A program made the translations under genes and the position numbers. Under the pieces are notes generated by a model, which saw nothing but the letters and a program-made list of their open reading frames with translations, did no database searches and had not been told where the DNA came from. From Tropicimonas sp. IMCC34011 (lineage in GTDB: Bacteria > Pseudomonadota > Alphaproteobacteria > Rhodobacterales > Rhodobacteraceae), in assembly GCF_003390865.1 (NCBI RefSeq), contig NZ_QMEJ01000003.1, positions 472,160-536,159 of the forward strand: a stretch of 64,000 bases of DNA, read 5' to 3'. Positions 25,441-34,722 of this stretch are shown here, in pieces. Numbering within the stretch: the first letter of the stretch is position 1; each line of letters opens with the position of its first letter.

Positions 25441-25463
25441 ACGAAATTTCTGCGAAATTTCGT
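25441..25463. promoter_or_regulatory. Tandem GAAATTTC palindromes before thiolase gene
   Basis: ACGAAATTTC and GAAATTTCGT flank TGC, making a perfect 10-bp inverted repeat. Each arm itself holds the palindrome GAAATTTC (25443-25450 and 25454-25461), 11 bases apart. This looks more like a double operator than a terminator because no T run follows. It lies 160 bases before the thiolase start and 13 bases after the phosphatase stop. Confidence 0.5.
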
Positions 25464-25622
25464 AAGGCGTCCTCCGTTGAGATGCGGTTAACGCACGTTC
25501 GATTCTAAGCCGAACACGTGAACAATTCACAAAGATCTGGCCGCGCGACGCTGCGGCGCGGGCTCTTCCGGCAACGATGGCCAGCTTGTAGCCTCGTGCC
25601 GAACGGCAGGGAGGCCTGAGAC

Positions 25623-26801
25623 ATGGACGAGATCGTAATCCTCGGCGGCGCGCGGACCGCCATCGGCACATTCGGCGGCGCGCTCGCCTCGGTCCCGCCG
25701 ATCCGCCTCGGCGCCATCGTGACCACCGCCGCGCTGGAGCGTGCCGGCGTGGCGCCCGAGCAGATCGGGTCTGTCGTTTTCGGGCATGTCATCAACACCG
25801 AACCGCGGGACATGTATCTCGCCCGGGCCGCGGCGATGGAGGCCGGCATCCCCGACACCACGCCCGCCATGAACGTGAATCGGCTCTGCGGATCGGGCGC
25901 TCAGGCGATCGTCTCGGCGGTGCAGGGCCTCGCGCTCGGCGATGCGGACTTCGCCGTCGCGGGCGGCGCAGAGAGCATGAGCCGGTCGCCCTTCATCAAC
26001 CCTTCCGTTCGCTGGGGTCAGAAAATGGGCGACATGCGCGCGCAGGACATGATGCTCGGCGCGCTCAACTGTCCCTTCGGAACGGGCCATATGGGCGTGA
26101 CGGCGGAGAACGTGGCCCGCGAGCACGGCATCTCGCGCGAGGATCAGGACGCCTTCGCCCTCGAGAGCCAGCGCCGCGCTGCGGCGGCCATTGCCGGTGG
26201 CGTCTTCAGAGACGAAATCGTGCCGGTGGAGATCCAGTCGAAGCGCAGCACTGTGCTTTTCGATACCGATGAGCACCCGAAGGACACCTCCGCCGACAAG
26301 CTGGCCGCCCTGAAGCCCGCCTTCGCCAAGGAGGGAACCGTGACGGCCGGCAATGCCAGCGGCATCAACGATGGCGCGGCCGCGCTGGTCCTGGCGCGGG
26401 CGGACGCGGCCGAGCGCGCCGGCCTCTCGCCGAAGGCCCGGATCCTCGGCTACGCGCATTCGGGGGTACGGCCCGAGGTGATGGGGATCGGACCGATCCC
26501 GGCGGTGGAAACGCTCCTCGAAAAGCTGGGACTCGGCGCCGCGGATTTCGACGTGATCGAATCGAACGAGGCCTTCGCGGCGCAGGCCATCGCGGTGAAC
26601 CGCGCGCTCGGGCTGGACGAGGCATGCGTGAATCCGAGCGGTGGCGCGATCGCCCTCGGCCACCCCGTCGGCGCGACAGGCGCGATCCTGACGGTGAAGG
26701 CCCTTTCGTTCCTTGAGCGAACCGGAGGGCGGCGCGCCATCGTGACCATGTGCATCGGCGGGGGGCAGGGCATCGCGGTCGCTCTGGAGCGGATCCAATG
26801 A
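25623..26801 (+). CDS. Acetyl-CoA C-acyltransferase (thiolase)
   Basis: The 392-residue thiolase makes or splits 3-ketoacyl-CoA. The acyl-carrying cysteine is at about residue 89 in NRLCGSGAQAI. GHPVGATGA and the second active cysteine in MCIGGGQGIA close the active site. It could serve acetoacetyl-CoA formation (polyhydroxybutyrate) or fatty acid breakdown; the sequence does not decide. The next gene, a HAD hydrolase, starts within its stop codon (ATGA), so they are co-translated. Confidence 0.93.
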   Translation: MDEIVILGGARTAIGTFGGALASVPPIRLGAIVTTAALERAGVAPEQIGSVVFGHVINTEPRDMYLARAAAMEAGIPDTTPAMNVNRLCGSGAQAIVSAVQGLALGDADFAVAGGAESMSRSPFINPSVRWGQKMGDMRAQDMMLGALNCPFGTGHMGVTAENVAREHGISREDQDAFALESQRRAAAAIAGGVFRDEIVPVEIQSKRSTVLFDTDEHPKDTSADKLAALKPAFAKEGTVTAGNASGINDGAAALVLARADAAERAGLSPKARILGYAHSGVRPEVMGIGPIPAVETLLEKLGLGAADFDVIESNEAFAAQAIAVNRALGLDEACVNPSGGAIALGHPVGATGAILTVKALSFLERTGGRRAIVTMCIGGGQGIAVALERIQ

Positions 26802-27400
26802 GCGTGGAAGCGGTCGTCTTCGACATTGGCAACGTGCTGATCGAGTGGCAGCCGGAGCGCTGGTACGACGCGCGGATCGGGGAGGCGCGGCGACGGGAGA
26901 TGTTCGCCGCGGTGGACCTGCACGGAATGAACGACACGGTGGATCGGGGCGGTGCCTTTCGCGACACCGTCCACGCGACCGCCGCGCGTTATCCGGACTG
27001 GACCGCCGAGATCCTGATGTGGCACGACAACTGGCTCGAGCTTGCCGCCCCGGCCATCGACGCCACGGTCGACATCCTGCGCAAGCTTCGCTCGAACGGA
27101 ACGCCGGTCTTCGCGCTGTCCAATTTCGGGGTGGAGACCTTCGCGCTCGCGGAGCAGGAGTACCCGTTCCTGCAGGAGTTCGACCGGCGCTACATCTCCG
27201 GTCACATGCGCCTCGCAAAGCCCGATGCCGCGATCTACGCTGAGGTGGAGGCCGATTGCGGCGTGGCGCCCTCGGCGCTTCTCTTCGCGGATGACCGCCC
27301 GGACAATATCGAGGCCGCAGCAGCGCGGGGGTGGCAGACCCATCTTTTCGATGGGCCCGAGGGGTGGGCGGCGAGGCTGCGGGCGGAGGGGCTCCTCTAG
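26798..27400 (+). CDS. HAD-family hydrolase (class IA, YihX-like)
   Basis: This 200-residue HAD hydrolase has the nucleophile motif VVFDIGNVL, motif II ALSNFG, the lysine in LAKPDAAIY and the metal acids in LFADDRPDNI. The cap is the small helical type. It may dephosphorylate a sugar phosphate or similar small substrate. It overlaps the thiolase stop by 4 bases, and its own end overlaps the MFS gene on the other strand by 4 bases. Confidence 0.88.
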   Translation: MSVEAVVFDIGNVLIEWQPERWYDARIGEARRREMFAAVDLHGMNDTVDRGGAFRDTVHATAARYPDWTAEILMWHDNWLELAAPAIDATVDILRKLRSNGTPVFALSNFGVETFALAEQEYPFLQEFDRRYISGHMRLAKPDAAIYAEVEADCGVAPSALLFADDRPDNIEAAAARGWQTHLFDGPEGWAARLRAEGLL

Positions 27401-28641
27401 GCGGCCGCGGGCAGGGGCGTCCTCTCCTCCCTCACCGGGAGGTGCACGATGGCCGAGAAGGCGCCGACGCCCACACCGATCCACCAGACGGCGTTGTAGC
27501 TCCCGGTCGCATCATAGAGCTGCCCGCCGAGCCAGACTCCGAGGAAGCTGCCGAGCTGGTGACTGAAGAAGACGATGCCGTAGAGCGTCCCCATGTAGCG
27601 CAGGCCCCAGATATGGGCGACGAGGCCTGACGTCAGCGGCACCGTCGCCAGCCAGAGCGCGCCCATCGCGATCGAGAAGAGGATCACCGTAGCGGGGCTC
27701 ATGGGGACGAGGATGAACGCGGCGGCAACGAAGGTGCGTGCCGTGTAGATCCCGGACAGGAGGTACTTGCGCGGGAAACGCCGGCCCGCCCAGCCGGCGA
27801 GGAGCGTGCCCGCGATATTGGCCACGCCGATCAGGGAGATCGAGACCGCGCCGAGGGCGGAGGTCGTTGTGATGCCAATGTTGTGCAGGATGCCGCCCGG
27901 CAGGATCGGTCCGCAGACCTCGGTGACGAAGGCCGGGAAATGCGCCGTCACGAAGCCGAGCTGGTAGCCACAGGAAAAGAAGCCGAGAAAGATCAGCGTG
28001 TAGGATGGATCCCGCGCGGCGCGGACGAGGATCTGGCCGAGCGTCTCCTCCAGTTCGGAGGGGGAGGCGGCGGGGGCCGGGCTCCGCATCGCGGGAAGGG
28101 CGACGAGGGAGCCGAGGATCACGGCGGCGAAGACGAGGAAGACCGACTGCCAGCTCATCACGCCGAGCATGAATTCCGCAGCCGGTGCGCCGAAGACCTG
28201 TCCCGCGGATCCCGCCGCCGTCGTGACCGCGAGCGCCATGCTGCGGTTCTCCGCGCTGGCTGCGCGGCCGACCACGGCGAGGATCACCCCGAAGCCCGTA
28301 CCGGCGACGCCGAAGCCCACGAGGATCTCGAGAAGCTGGTGCTGCGCGGGGGTGACCGCGGCGGCGGACAGCACGAGGCCCGCGGCATAGACGACGGCCC
28401 CGAGGGCAATGGCCTTGCGGTCACCGAAGCGCTCGGCGAAGGCAGAGAAGATCGGCTGACCGATGCCCCAGGCGAGGTTCTGGATCGCGATCGCCAGCGA
28501 GAACTCCGCCCGGGGCCAGCCGAACTCCTCACCGATCGGGATCTGGAACACCCCGAAGGAGGCCCTGACCGCGAAGGAGAGCATCAGGATCAGGCAGCCG
28601 CCGAGAAGGACGGGCGTCAGGAGGCGATCGGAGCGTATCAT
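27397..28641 (-). CDS. MFS transporter (monocarboxylate/OFA-like)
   Basis: A 414-residue inner-membrane carrier with 12 predicted helices. The cytoplasmic loop after helix 2 reads AERFGDRKAIALG, the usual MFS signature, and the midpoint is marked by SPAPAASPSELEETLGQ. Sequence character (FGVFQIPIGEEFGWPRAEFS at the N terminus) fits the oxalate/formate and monocarboxylate group. The substrate is not shown. It ends tail to tail with the HAD gene, overlapping 4 bases. Confidence 0.88.
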   Translation of the reverse strand: MIRSDRLLTPVLLGGCLILMLSFAVRASFGVFQIPIGEEFGWPRAEFSLAIAIQNLAWGIGQPIFSAFAERFGDRKAIALGAVVYAAGLVLSAAAVTPAQHQLLEILVGFGVAGTGFGVILAVVGRAASAENRSMALAVTTAAGSAGQVFGAPAAEFMLGVMSWQSVFLVFAAVILGSLVALPAMRSPAPAASPSELEETLGQILVRAARDPSYTLIFLGFFSCGYQLGFVTAHFPAFVTEVCGPILPGGILHNIGITTTSALGAVSISLIGVANIAGTLLAGWAGRRFPRKYLLSGIYTARTFVAAAFILVPMSPATVILFSIAMGALWLATVPLTSGLVAHIWGLRYMGTLYGIVFFSHQLGSFLGVWLGGQLYDATGSYNAVWWIGVGVGAFSAIVHLPVREERTPLPAAA

Positions 28642-28760
28642 GGCGTAGCATTGGCGCGGCGCACGGGCGGTGTCAAAGCAGGTCTCGTGATGAACGACAT
28701 CACGGGATCGCAGGTGTCGGGACTGGCGGCCCCCGCCGCATCGCCTTACATCCCTCGCCC

Positions 28761-29843
28761 ATGAGCCAGACGCTGACCGATATCTACGAGCACGAAATCT
28801 CCTCCGGCGCGCTGTCCCGCGACCCGGCGCAGGAGGAGGCGGTGGCGGAGCTGGACGCGTTCCGGGCCCGCGTTGAAGCGCGGCCCGAAGCGCGTTCGGG
28901 CCTTCGCGGGTTCTTCAAGCGCGGCGGGCCGGAGCCGGTGAAGGGCCTCTATCTCTGGGGGGGCGTCGGGCGGGGCAAGTCCATGCTCATGGACCTCTTC
29001 GCTGCGAATTCCCCCGGCGGCCGGACCCGCCGGGTGCACTTCCACGCCTTCATGCAGGAGGTCCATGACGGGATGGACCGCGCCAGGAAGACGGGCGTGG
29101 ACGACGCGGTCAAGCCGGTCGCGGAAGAGATCGCCGAGAAGCTCGACGTGCTCTGTCTCGACGAGATGCAGATCTCCGACATCGCGGATGCGATGATCGT
29201 CGGACGGCTCTTCGAGCGGCTGTTCGCAGGCGGGGTCGCCATCGTGACGACATCCAACCGGGAGCCGGCCGAGCTCTACAAGAACGGTCTCAACCGCCAG
29301 CTCTTCGTTCCCTTCATCGAGCTCATCGAGGAGCGAATGGAGGTTCACCACCTCGCCTCGCCCACCGATTACCGGCAGGACCGCCTGTCGGGCGGGGATG
29401 TCTACTTCTCTCCCGACACGCGGGAGGCGCGGGCTGAGGTCGAGGCGATATGGCAGGACCTGTCGAAGGGCGAAAGCGAGCCGCTCGTCCTGCGCGTGAA
29501 GGGCCGCGAGGTTCGGGTGGAGGACTATGCCGGCGGCGTCGTGAAGTCCTCCTTCTACGATCTGTGCGGACGGCCACTCGGGCCAGCGGATTATCTCGCG
29601 CTCGCGGATGCCATCCGGGTGCTGGTGCTGATCGGCGTGCCGCGCCTCTCCCGCTCGAACTTCAACGAGGCCAAGCGCTTCGTGACGCTGATCGATGCGC
29701 TCTACGAGGCGCGGGTCCGTCTCGTCTGCACGGCGGCGGACACACCCGAATCGCTCTACGTCGAGGGCGAGGGGAGCTTCGAGTTCGAGCGCACCGCGAG
29801 CCGTCTGCGCGAAATGCAGGCGGAGGGCTGGGGCCGCGAATGA
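28761..29843 (+). CDS. zapE: Cell division protein ZapE (AFG1-like ATPase)
   Basis: The 360-residue P-loop ATPase belongs to the AFG1/ZapE family that acts on FtsZ rings at late division and in stress. It has Walker A GGVGRGKSMLMDLF, Walker B LCLDEMQISDIADAMI, then TSNREPAELYKNGLNRQLF, a family hallmark. The family length is normal. It is a single gene in a head-to-head position with the MFS gene and faces folC at its end across a small GC hairpin. Confidence 0.93.
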   Translation: MSQTLTDIYEHEISSGALSRDPAQEEAVAELDAFRARVEARPEARSGLRGFFKRGGPEPVKGLYLWGGVGRGKSMLMDLFAANSPGGRTRRVHFHAFMQEVHDGMDRARKTGVDDAVKPVAEEIAEKLDVLCLDEMQISDIADAMIVGRLFERLFAGGVAIVTTSNREPAELYKNGLNRQLFVPFIELIEERMEVHHLASPTDYRQDRLSGGDVYFSPDTREARAEVEAIWQDLSKGESEPLVLRVKGREVRVEDYAGGVVKSSFYDLCGRPLGPADYLALADAIRVLVLIGVPRLSRSNFNEAKRFVTLIDALYEARVRLVCTAADTPESLYVEGEGSFEFERTASRLREMQAEGWGRE

Positions 29844-29847
29844 AGGA

Positions 29848-29864
29848 CGGGGGCGCTGCCCCCG
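29848..29864. terminator. Possible weak terminator between zapE and folC
   Basis: CGGGGGC, loop GCT, then GCCCCCG: a perfect 7-bp hairpin between two converging genes. No T run follows on either strand, so termination is only suggested by position. Confidence 0.35.
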
Positions 29865-29912
29865 CCTGCCTTGCGTCAGGCTCCCCCGGGGTATTGTCCG
29901 GAAAGATGAACC

Positions 29913-31175
29913 TCAGGCGGTCCGGGAGAGGATGGCGCCTGCGAGGTAGAGCGATCCGCAGATGACGATGCGGGCCGCGGGATCGCGCGTTGCGATACGC
30001 GCGACCGCGTCCTCCGCGGTGTCTGCCGTGCTGGCGGAAAGACCGAAGGTACGGGCGGCAGCGGCCAGCGTTTCGGGGGCGTGGGCCTTGTCCTCGTTCG
30101 GGATCGGAATCGCCGTGACGGACGCGACATGGGGCGCGAGGGGGGCGAGGAAGGCGGCGGGATCGCGGTCCGCCAGCTGCGCGATGACGAGATGGGTCGT
30201 CCGCCGGGGCAGCGTGTCCAGCGTCGCGGCGAGAGCGGCGGCGGCGTGGGGGTTGTGCCCGCCGTCGAGCCAGAGTTCCGCTTCCGAGGCGAGATCCGTC
30301 AGCGCGCCTGACCGCAGTCGCTGCATCCGGGCCGGCCAGCGGGCATTCGTCATCGCGGCGTCCGCCCCGGCATCGCGGCCGAGCGCGCGGAGCGCGGCCA
30401 GCGCGGTGCCGGCATTGGCGACCTGGTGCGGCCCCGCGAGGGCGGGAAGCGGCAGGTCGAGGAGGCCGGTTTCGTCCTGATAGACGAGACGGCCGTGCTC
30501 GACGCCGACGTGCCAGTGCTGGCCGTGGGCGAAAAGGGGGGCGCCGAGCCGCGCGGCGCGGGCCTCGATCACCTCCAGCGCCTCGTCCTCCTGCGGGCCG
30601 ACGATGGCGGGCACTGCGCGCTTGAGTATGCCGGCCTTTTCGCCCGCGATCTTCGCCAGCGTGTCACCGAGGAATCGCTCGTGATCCATCGCGACGGGGG
30701 TGATTATGGTGAGGGCGGGCGCGTCCACGACGTTCGTCGTGTCGCCCGTGCCGCCCATGCCGACCTCGAGGAGGAGCATATCCGCAGGCACGTCCGCGAA
30801 GGCGCGGAAGGCGGCGCATGTGATCGCTTCGAAATAGGTGGCGGGAAGGCCGGCAGCGAGAACGGCCTCGAGCGCGGAGGCGAGGCGGTCCTCTTCGATC
30901 TCTTCCCCTGCCAGAACGATCCGTTCCGAGAACCGCACGAGATGGGGCGAGGTGTAGGCGTGGACCTTCAGGCCGGCCCCCTCAAGCCCCGCGCGGACCA
31001 TCGAGAGGGTCGAGCCCTTCCCGTTCGTCCCGGCGATATGGACCACCGGTGGCAGGGACAGGTGCGGGTTGCCGAGCGCCGCGAGCAGGGCGTGGGTGCG
31101 GCCAAGGCCGAGCTCGATCTGGGGCGGATGGCGCTCTGCGATCCGCCCCAGAAGAGCGTCGATCCGGGGTGTCAC
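29913..31175 (-). CDS. folC: Bifunctional folylpolyglutamate/dihydrofolate synthase
   Basis: The 420-residue Mur-ligase-type enzyme adds glutamate to folates. It holds the ATP loop [14 protein letters not shown], the dihydrofolate site [13 protein letters not shown] and the [14 protein letters not shown] segment. Where close relatives have GGRLDATN, this one reads GGTGDTTN. It starts at GTG (31175), overlapping the accD stop by 4 bases; accD-folC is a common alphaproteobacterial pairing. Confidence 0.95.
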   Translation of the reverse strand: MTPRIDALLGRIAERHPPQIELGLGRTHALLAALGNPHLSLPPVVHIAGTNGKGSTLSMVRAGLEGAGLKVHAYTSPHLVRFSERIVLAGEEIEEDRLASALEAVLAAGLPATYFEAITCAAFRAFADVPADMLLLEVGMGGTGDTTNVVDAPALTIITPVAMDHERFLGDTLAKIAGEKAGILKRAVPAIVGPQEDEALEVIEARAARLGAPLFAHGQHWHVGVEHGRLVYQDETGLLDLPLPALAGPHQVANAGTALAALRALGRDAGADAAMTNARWPARMQRLRSGALTDLASEAELWLDGGHNPHAAAALAATLDTLPRRTTHLVIAQLADRDPAAFLAPLAPHVASVTAIPIPNEDKAHAPETLAAAARTFGLSASTADTAEDAVARIATRDPAARIVICGSLYLAGAILSRTA

Positions 31176-32200
31176 TTCGCCGGGGGCTTGGTGGAGGCGG
31201 CCTGAACCGCGGCGCCCGGTTTGCCCTGCTCGTCCGGGGCCGGGGCGGCCGGCGTCTTGCCCGTGTCGCCCTTGGTCGCCTCGGCCGGCTCGGGCAGCGG
31301 GACAGGAGCGGGCTCGGGATCGGGGGCCGGCAGGTCCCCGGCGACCGCTTGCGGCAGCCCGAGGAGCATCCGGGTGATCTGGATGAGCTCCTGGCGGAGC
31401 TGCTTGCGGTGCGTGACGCGGTCGAGCATCCCGTGGTCGAGCAGGTACTCGGCGCGCTGGAAGCCCTCCGGGAGCTTCTCCCGGATCGTCTGTTCGATCA
31501 CGCGCGGGCCGGCAAAGCAGATGAGCGCGTTCGGCTCGGAGATGTGGACATCCCCCAGCATCGCGTAACTTGCCGTGACGCCGCCAGTGGTGGGGTGTGT
31601 CAGCACGACGATGTAGGGCAGGCCCGCATCCTTCAGCATGTCCACCGCGACCGTCGTGCGAGGCATCTGCATCAGGCTGAGAATGCCTTCCTGCATCCGC
31701 GCGCCACCGGCGGCGGAGAACAGGATCAGCGGGCGCTTCAGCTTCACCGCGCGCTCTGCCGCGGCGATGATCGCGTTGCCGACGTACATGCCCATCGAGC
31801 CGGCCATGAAGGAGAAGTCCTGCGCCGCTGCGACGACCGGCGTGCGGCCGATCTCGCCCTCGGCGACCAGCATCGCCTCGTGCTCCCCGGTCTGGCGCTG
31901 TGCCGTCTTCAGGCGGTCGCCGTAGCGCTTCTGATCGCGGAACTGCAGCGGGTCCGTGACCGGGTCGGGCACCTTCACCTCGACGAAGGTGCCGCCGTCG
32001 AACAGCGTCGCGAAGCGGTCCCGCGGCGTGATCGACATGTGGTGGTCGCAGGCCGAGCAGACGTTGAGGTTATCCCTCAGCTCGCGATGGAACAGCATCG
32101 TGCCGCATTCGGGGCACTTGGTCCAAAGGTTCTCCGGCACTTCGCGACGGGAGAAGAGCGAGTTGATCTTGGGCCGGACGTAGTTGGTGATCCAGTTCAT
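31172..32200 (-). CDS. accD: Acetyl-CoA carboxylase carboxyltransferase subunit beta
   Basis: A 342-residue subunit that transfers the carboxyl group from biotin to acetyl-CoA in fatty acid synthesis. The N-terminal zinc ribbon CPECG...CSAC is followed by the crotonase-like domain with [12 protein letters not shown] and [17 protein letters not shown]. The C-terminal 55 residues are a proline/alanine-rich tail that most relatives lack or vary. The ATG at 32200 gives the standard start [12 protein letters not shown]. The reading frame runs on upstream but that part is not coding. Confidence 0.97.
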   Translation of the reverse strand: MNWITNYVRPKINSLFSRREVPENLWTKCPECGTMLFHRELRDNLNVCSACDHHMSITPRDRFATLFDGGTFVEVKVPDPVTDPLQFRDQKRYGDRLKTAQRQTGEHEAMLVAEGEIGRTPVVAAAQDFSFMAGSMGMYVGNAIIAAAERAVKLKRPLILFSAAGGARMQEGILSLMQMPRTTVAVDMLKDAGLPYIVVLTHPTTGGVTASYAMLGDVHISEPNALICFAGPRVIEQTIREKLPEGFQRAEYLLDHGMLDRVTHRKQLRQELIQITRMLLGLPQAVAGDLPAPDPEPAPVPLPEPAEATKGDTGKTPAAPAPDEQGKPGAAVQAASTKPPAK

Positions 32201-32298
32201 GCGGCCTTCCGTCTGGCGGTCAGGGTCTAGGACAGTGGCGCAGGAGATAGGACGCGCGCGCCCGAAGCGCAATCGACTTGGGCGTGATGGAGCGGGAT

Positions 32299-33192
32299 CT
32301 ACCGGTCGAGCACACGCACAAGAATCGCCCAGATGCCCACGAGGACGACGATGGAGAAGCCCATACCGAGGCTCTGCGCGCCGGTCTCGCCGATCGGCAC
32401 GTCCGAGACATAGAGCGCGAGGCCCGTGATCGTGTCCTCGATGGATACGAGGAGGAGAGCGATGAAGTTGTTGGCGAAGTGCAGCCCCATCGCGGCGCCG
32501 AGGGAGCCTGTCCGCTCGGTGAGGTCCGCCGCGATCAGTCCGAAGGTCAGCGCGGACAGCAGGACGAGCGGCAGGTTCGCGCCCGCCTCGGGCGACCAGT
32601 GAAGCAGCGCGAAGAGGATCGCCGGCAGCCAGTACCAGATCCAGCGGGCGCGGAAGCGCGCGGCGAGTTGCTGCATCAGGTAGCCGCGGAAGACCAGTTC
32701 CTCCGATCCGGTCTGGAGCAGGAGAAGCGGGAGGGAGAGCGGCAGGAGCATTGCCCAGGTGGCCGCGTCGAGATTGGGCGCCGGCGCGTCGAAGAGCCAC
32801 CCGATGGCGGTCAGGAGGCCGAGCACGGGCAGGGCCACCACAAGGGCCGCGAGGAACCCGCGGCGCCACTCGGACCATGGTCCGAAAAGCGAGCCCGGCC
32901 CGCGGAAGTGCAGTGCCGCGGCCGCGACGAGCGCGCCGATGAACATCCCGGAGAAGGTCAGGAGAAGCGTGAGGACCTGGCCGGGCGTGTAGGCGGTGGC
33001 GAGGGTCGTGAGGAACGGCAGGATATCGTAGACGCTGCCCGCCCCCGCGAGGAGCGCCGCGGTGATTCCGAGCACGATCGCGGTGCAGCCGACATAGACG
33101 ATGATCAGAAGCAGAAGACCGGCAACGATGCGCCAGATCTGGGGATAGAGACGGGCATCGTGCAGCATCGCCTCGAATTCGGGATGGCGCAT
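32299..33192 (-). CDS. CPBP-family intramembrane glutamic endopeptidase
   Basis: This 297-residue membrane protein has about eight helices and the Abi/CPBP motifs: EELVFRGYL with the paired glutamates and arginine, then LFALLHWS and [10 protein letters not shown] with the metal-binding or catalytic histidines. Such proteins can be intramembrane peptidases. The target is unknown. It stands alone between accD and the M16 peptidases. Confidence 0.87.
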   Translation of the reverse strand: MRHPEFEAMLHDARLYPQIWRIVAGLLLLIIVYVGCTAIVLGITAALLAGAGSVYDILPFLTTLATAYTPGQVLTLLLTFSGMFIGALVAAAALHFRGPGSLFGPWSEWRRGFLAALVVALPVLGLLTAIGWLFDAPAPNLDAATWAMLLPLSLPLLLLQTGSEELVFRGYLMQQLAARFRARWIWYWLPAILFALLHWSPEAGANLPLVLLSALTFGLIAADLTERTGSLGAAMGLHFANNFIALLLVSIEDTITGLALYVSDVPIGETGAQSLGMGFSIVVLVGIWAILVRVLDR

Positions 33193-33364
33193 GGGCTCGC
33201 GTCCTTGTCAGCTTCCGCCTGATCGACGTAGCGCGGCGCCGCATCCCGCGCAATGGCGGTGCGGGAGCGTGATGCGGCGTGGACGTCGGGGGGGCGTGTT
33301 GGCGGGGCGCCAATCAGATCATCGCGAGAAAGTTGCGCGCGGCGCGTACCGCGTGAAGGCCGAC

Positions 33365-33396
33365 GCCGCGCCGGGATCGCGGGGTCCCGACGCGGC
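33365..33396 (-). terminator. Possible hairpin after the M16 peptidase operon
   Basis: GCCGCG-CGGGA and TCCCG-CGCGGC form a stem with a single C/A mismatch and an 8-base loop, directly after the minus-strand stop at 33403. There is no T run, so terminator function is only possible. Confidence 0.35.
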
Positions 33397-33402
33397 ACAG
33401 TC

Positions 33403-34722
33403 TCAGTTCGTGTCCTGCAGGTCCTCCGGCTGGCCGACGACGACGAAGCGCAGGGTATCGGGATCGATCAGCCGGTCCGCGACGCGGGCCACGTCATCCA
33501 GCGTCACCGCCTCGACCATGGCATTGCGCTCCTCGAGATAGGAGACGGGCAGATCGTCCATCTGCATGGAAACGAGGATGTTGGCGATCCGCGCGTTGCC
33601 GTCGAAGCGAAGAGGGTAGGCGCCGGTGAGGTAGGTCTTGGCGCGGTCGAGCTCGGCCTCCGTCACGCCCTCCTCCGACAGGCGCTCCCATTCCGACCGG
33701 ATCACGTCCACCGTCTCGGCGACGCGGTCGTTGGCAGAGGCGACCGAGCCGAGAAGCAGGTCGGCGTGATCCATGGAATAAAGCGCGGTTCCTACGCCGT
33801 AGGTCAGGCCGCGCTTCTCCCGGACCTCCTCCATCAGGCGCGATTCGAAGCCGCCCCCGCCGAGGATGTGGTTCATCACGTAGGCGGGGAAGAAGTCCGG
33901 ATCGTCGCGGTCGATGCCTGCCTGTCCGAAGGTGACGACCGATTGCGGCGTGTCGAAGGGGACGACGGTGACCCCGCCGCCGGCTTCGAATGCGGTATCT
34001 TCGGGAAGGGCGGGGCCTTCGGGCGGAAGGCCGTCAAGAAGCTCGTCGAGCTCGCGGCCCAGTGTTTCGGCGTCGATGTCGCCAACGGCGGCGACATGGA
34101 TGCGATCCGTCGCCAGAACCCGCTGGCGCGCGGTTTCCAGATCATCGGCCGTCAGCGCGCGAACGCTCTCGGGAGTCCCCTGCAGCGACGAGCCGTAGGG
34201 GTGTTCGCCGAAGGCCAGTTCGTCGAAGGTCCGCTGGCTGATGGAGCCGGGATCGACGGCATCGGAGGCGAGGCCGGAGAGGACCTGCGCCCGCACCCGT
34301 TCCACCGCGCGATCGTCGAAGCGGGGCTCCGTCAGGGCGAGGTGAATAAGGTCCATCGCCTCATCGATATCCTCCGACAGGAACCGCGCGGAGACGGAGA
34401 ACGCATCGTCCCAGACGTCGAACTGGATCGAGGCGGCCAGCTCCTCCTTCGCGATGGTGAAGGCTTCGGCGTCCATGTCGCCGGCGCCTTCCTCGAGCAG
34501 CCCCGTCATCAAGTTGATCGCGCCGCGCTTGCCGTCCTCGTCAAGCGATGCGCCGCCCTCGAAGCGCAATTCCAGCGCGACGAAGGGGATGGAGGGTTCC
34601 TCGACCAGCCACGCCTCGACGCCACCGGGGGAGGTGATCTCCTCGACGTCGATCTCGGCTTGGGCTGCGGTGGCCGCAAGGAGGGCAAGGCCCGCCGCGG
34701 CGACGGTGCGGTAGAGGATCAT
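33403..34722 (-). CDS. M16 peptidase-like protein (inactive partner)
   Basis: The 439-residue secreted protein has a signal peptide (ILYRTVAAAGLALLAATAAQA) and the two-domain M16 fold. The zinc motif HxxEH is absent: the matching helix reads INLMTGLLEEG. It is therefore likely the non-catalytic partner of the enzyme encoded by the next gene, as in two-subunit M16 peptidases. The start codon overlaps the stop of the active partner (ATGA), supporting equal expression. Confidence 0.9.
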   Translation of the reverse strand: MILYRTVAAAGLALLAATAAQAEIDVEEITSPGGVEAWLVEEPSIPFVALELRFEGGASLDEDGKRGAINLMTGLLEEGAGDMDAEAFTIAKEELAASIQFDVWDDAFSVSARFLSEDIDEAMDLIHLALTEPRFDDRAVERVRAQVLSGLASDAVDPGSISQRTFDELAFGEHPYGSSLQGTPESVRALTADDLETARQRVLATDRIHVAAVGDIDAETLGRELDELLDGLPPEGPALPEDTAFEAGGGVTVVPFDTPQSVVTFGQAGIDRDDPDFFPAYVMNHILGGGGFESRLMEEVREKRGLTYGVGTALYSMDHADLLLGSVASANDRVAETVDVIRSEWERLSEEGVTEAELDRAKTYLTGAYPLRFDGNARIANILVSMQMDDLPVSYLEERNAMVEAVTLDDVARVADRLIDPDTLRFVVVGQPEDLQDTN

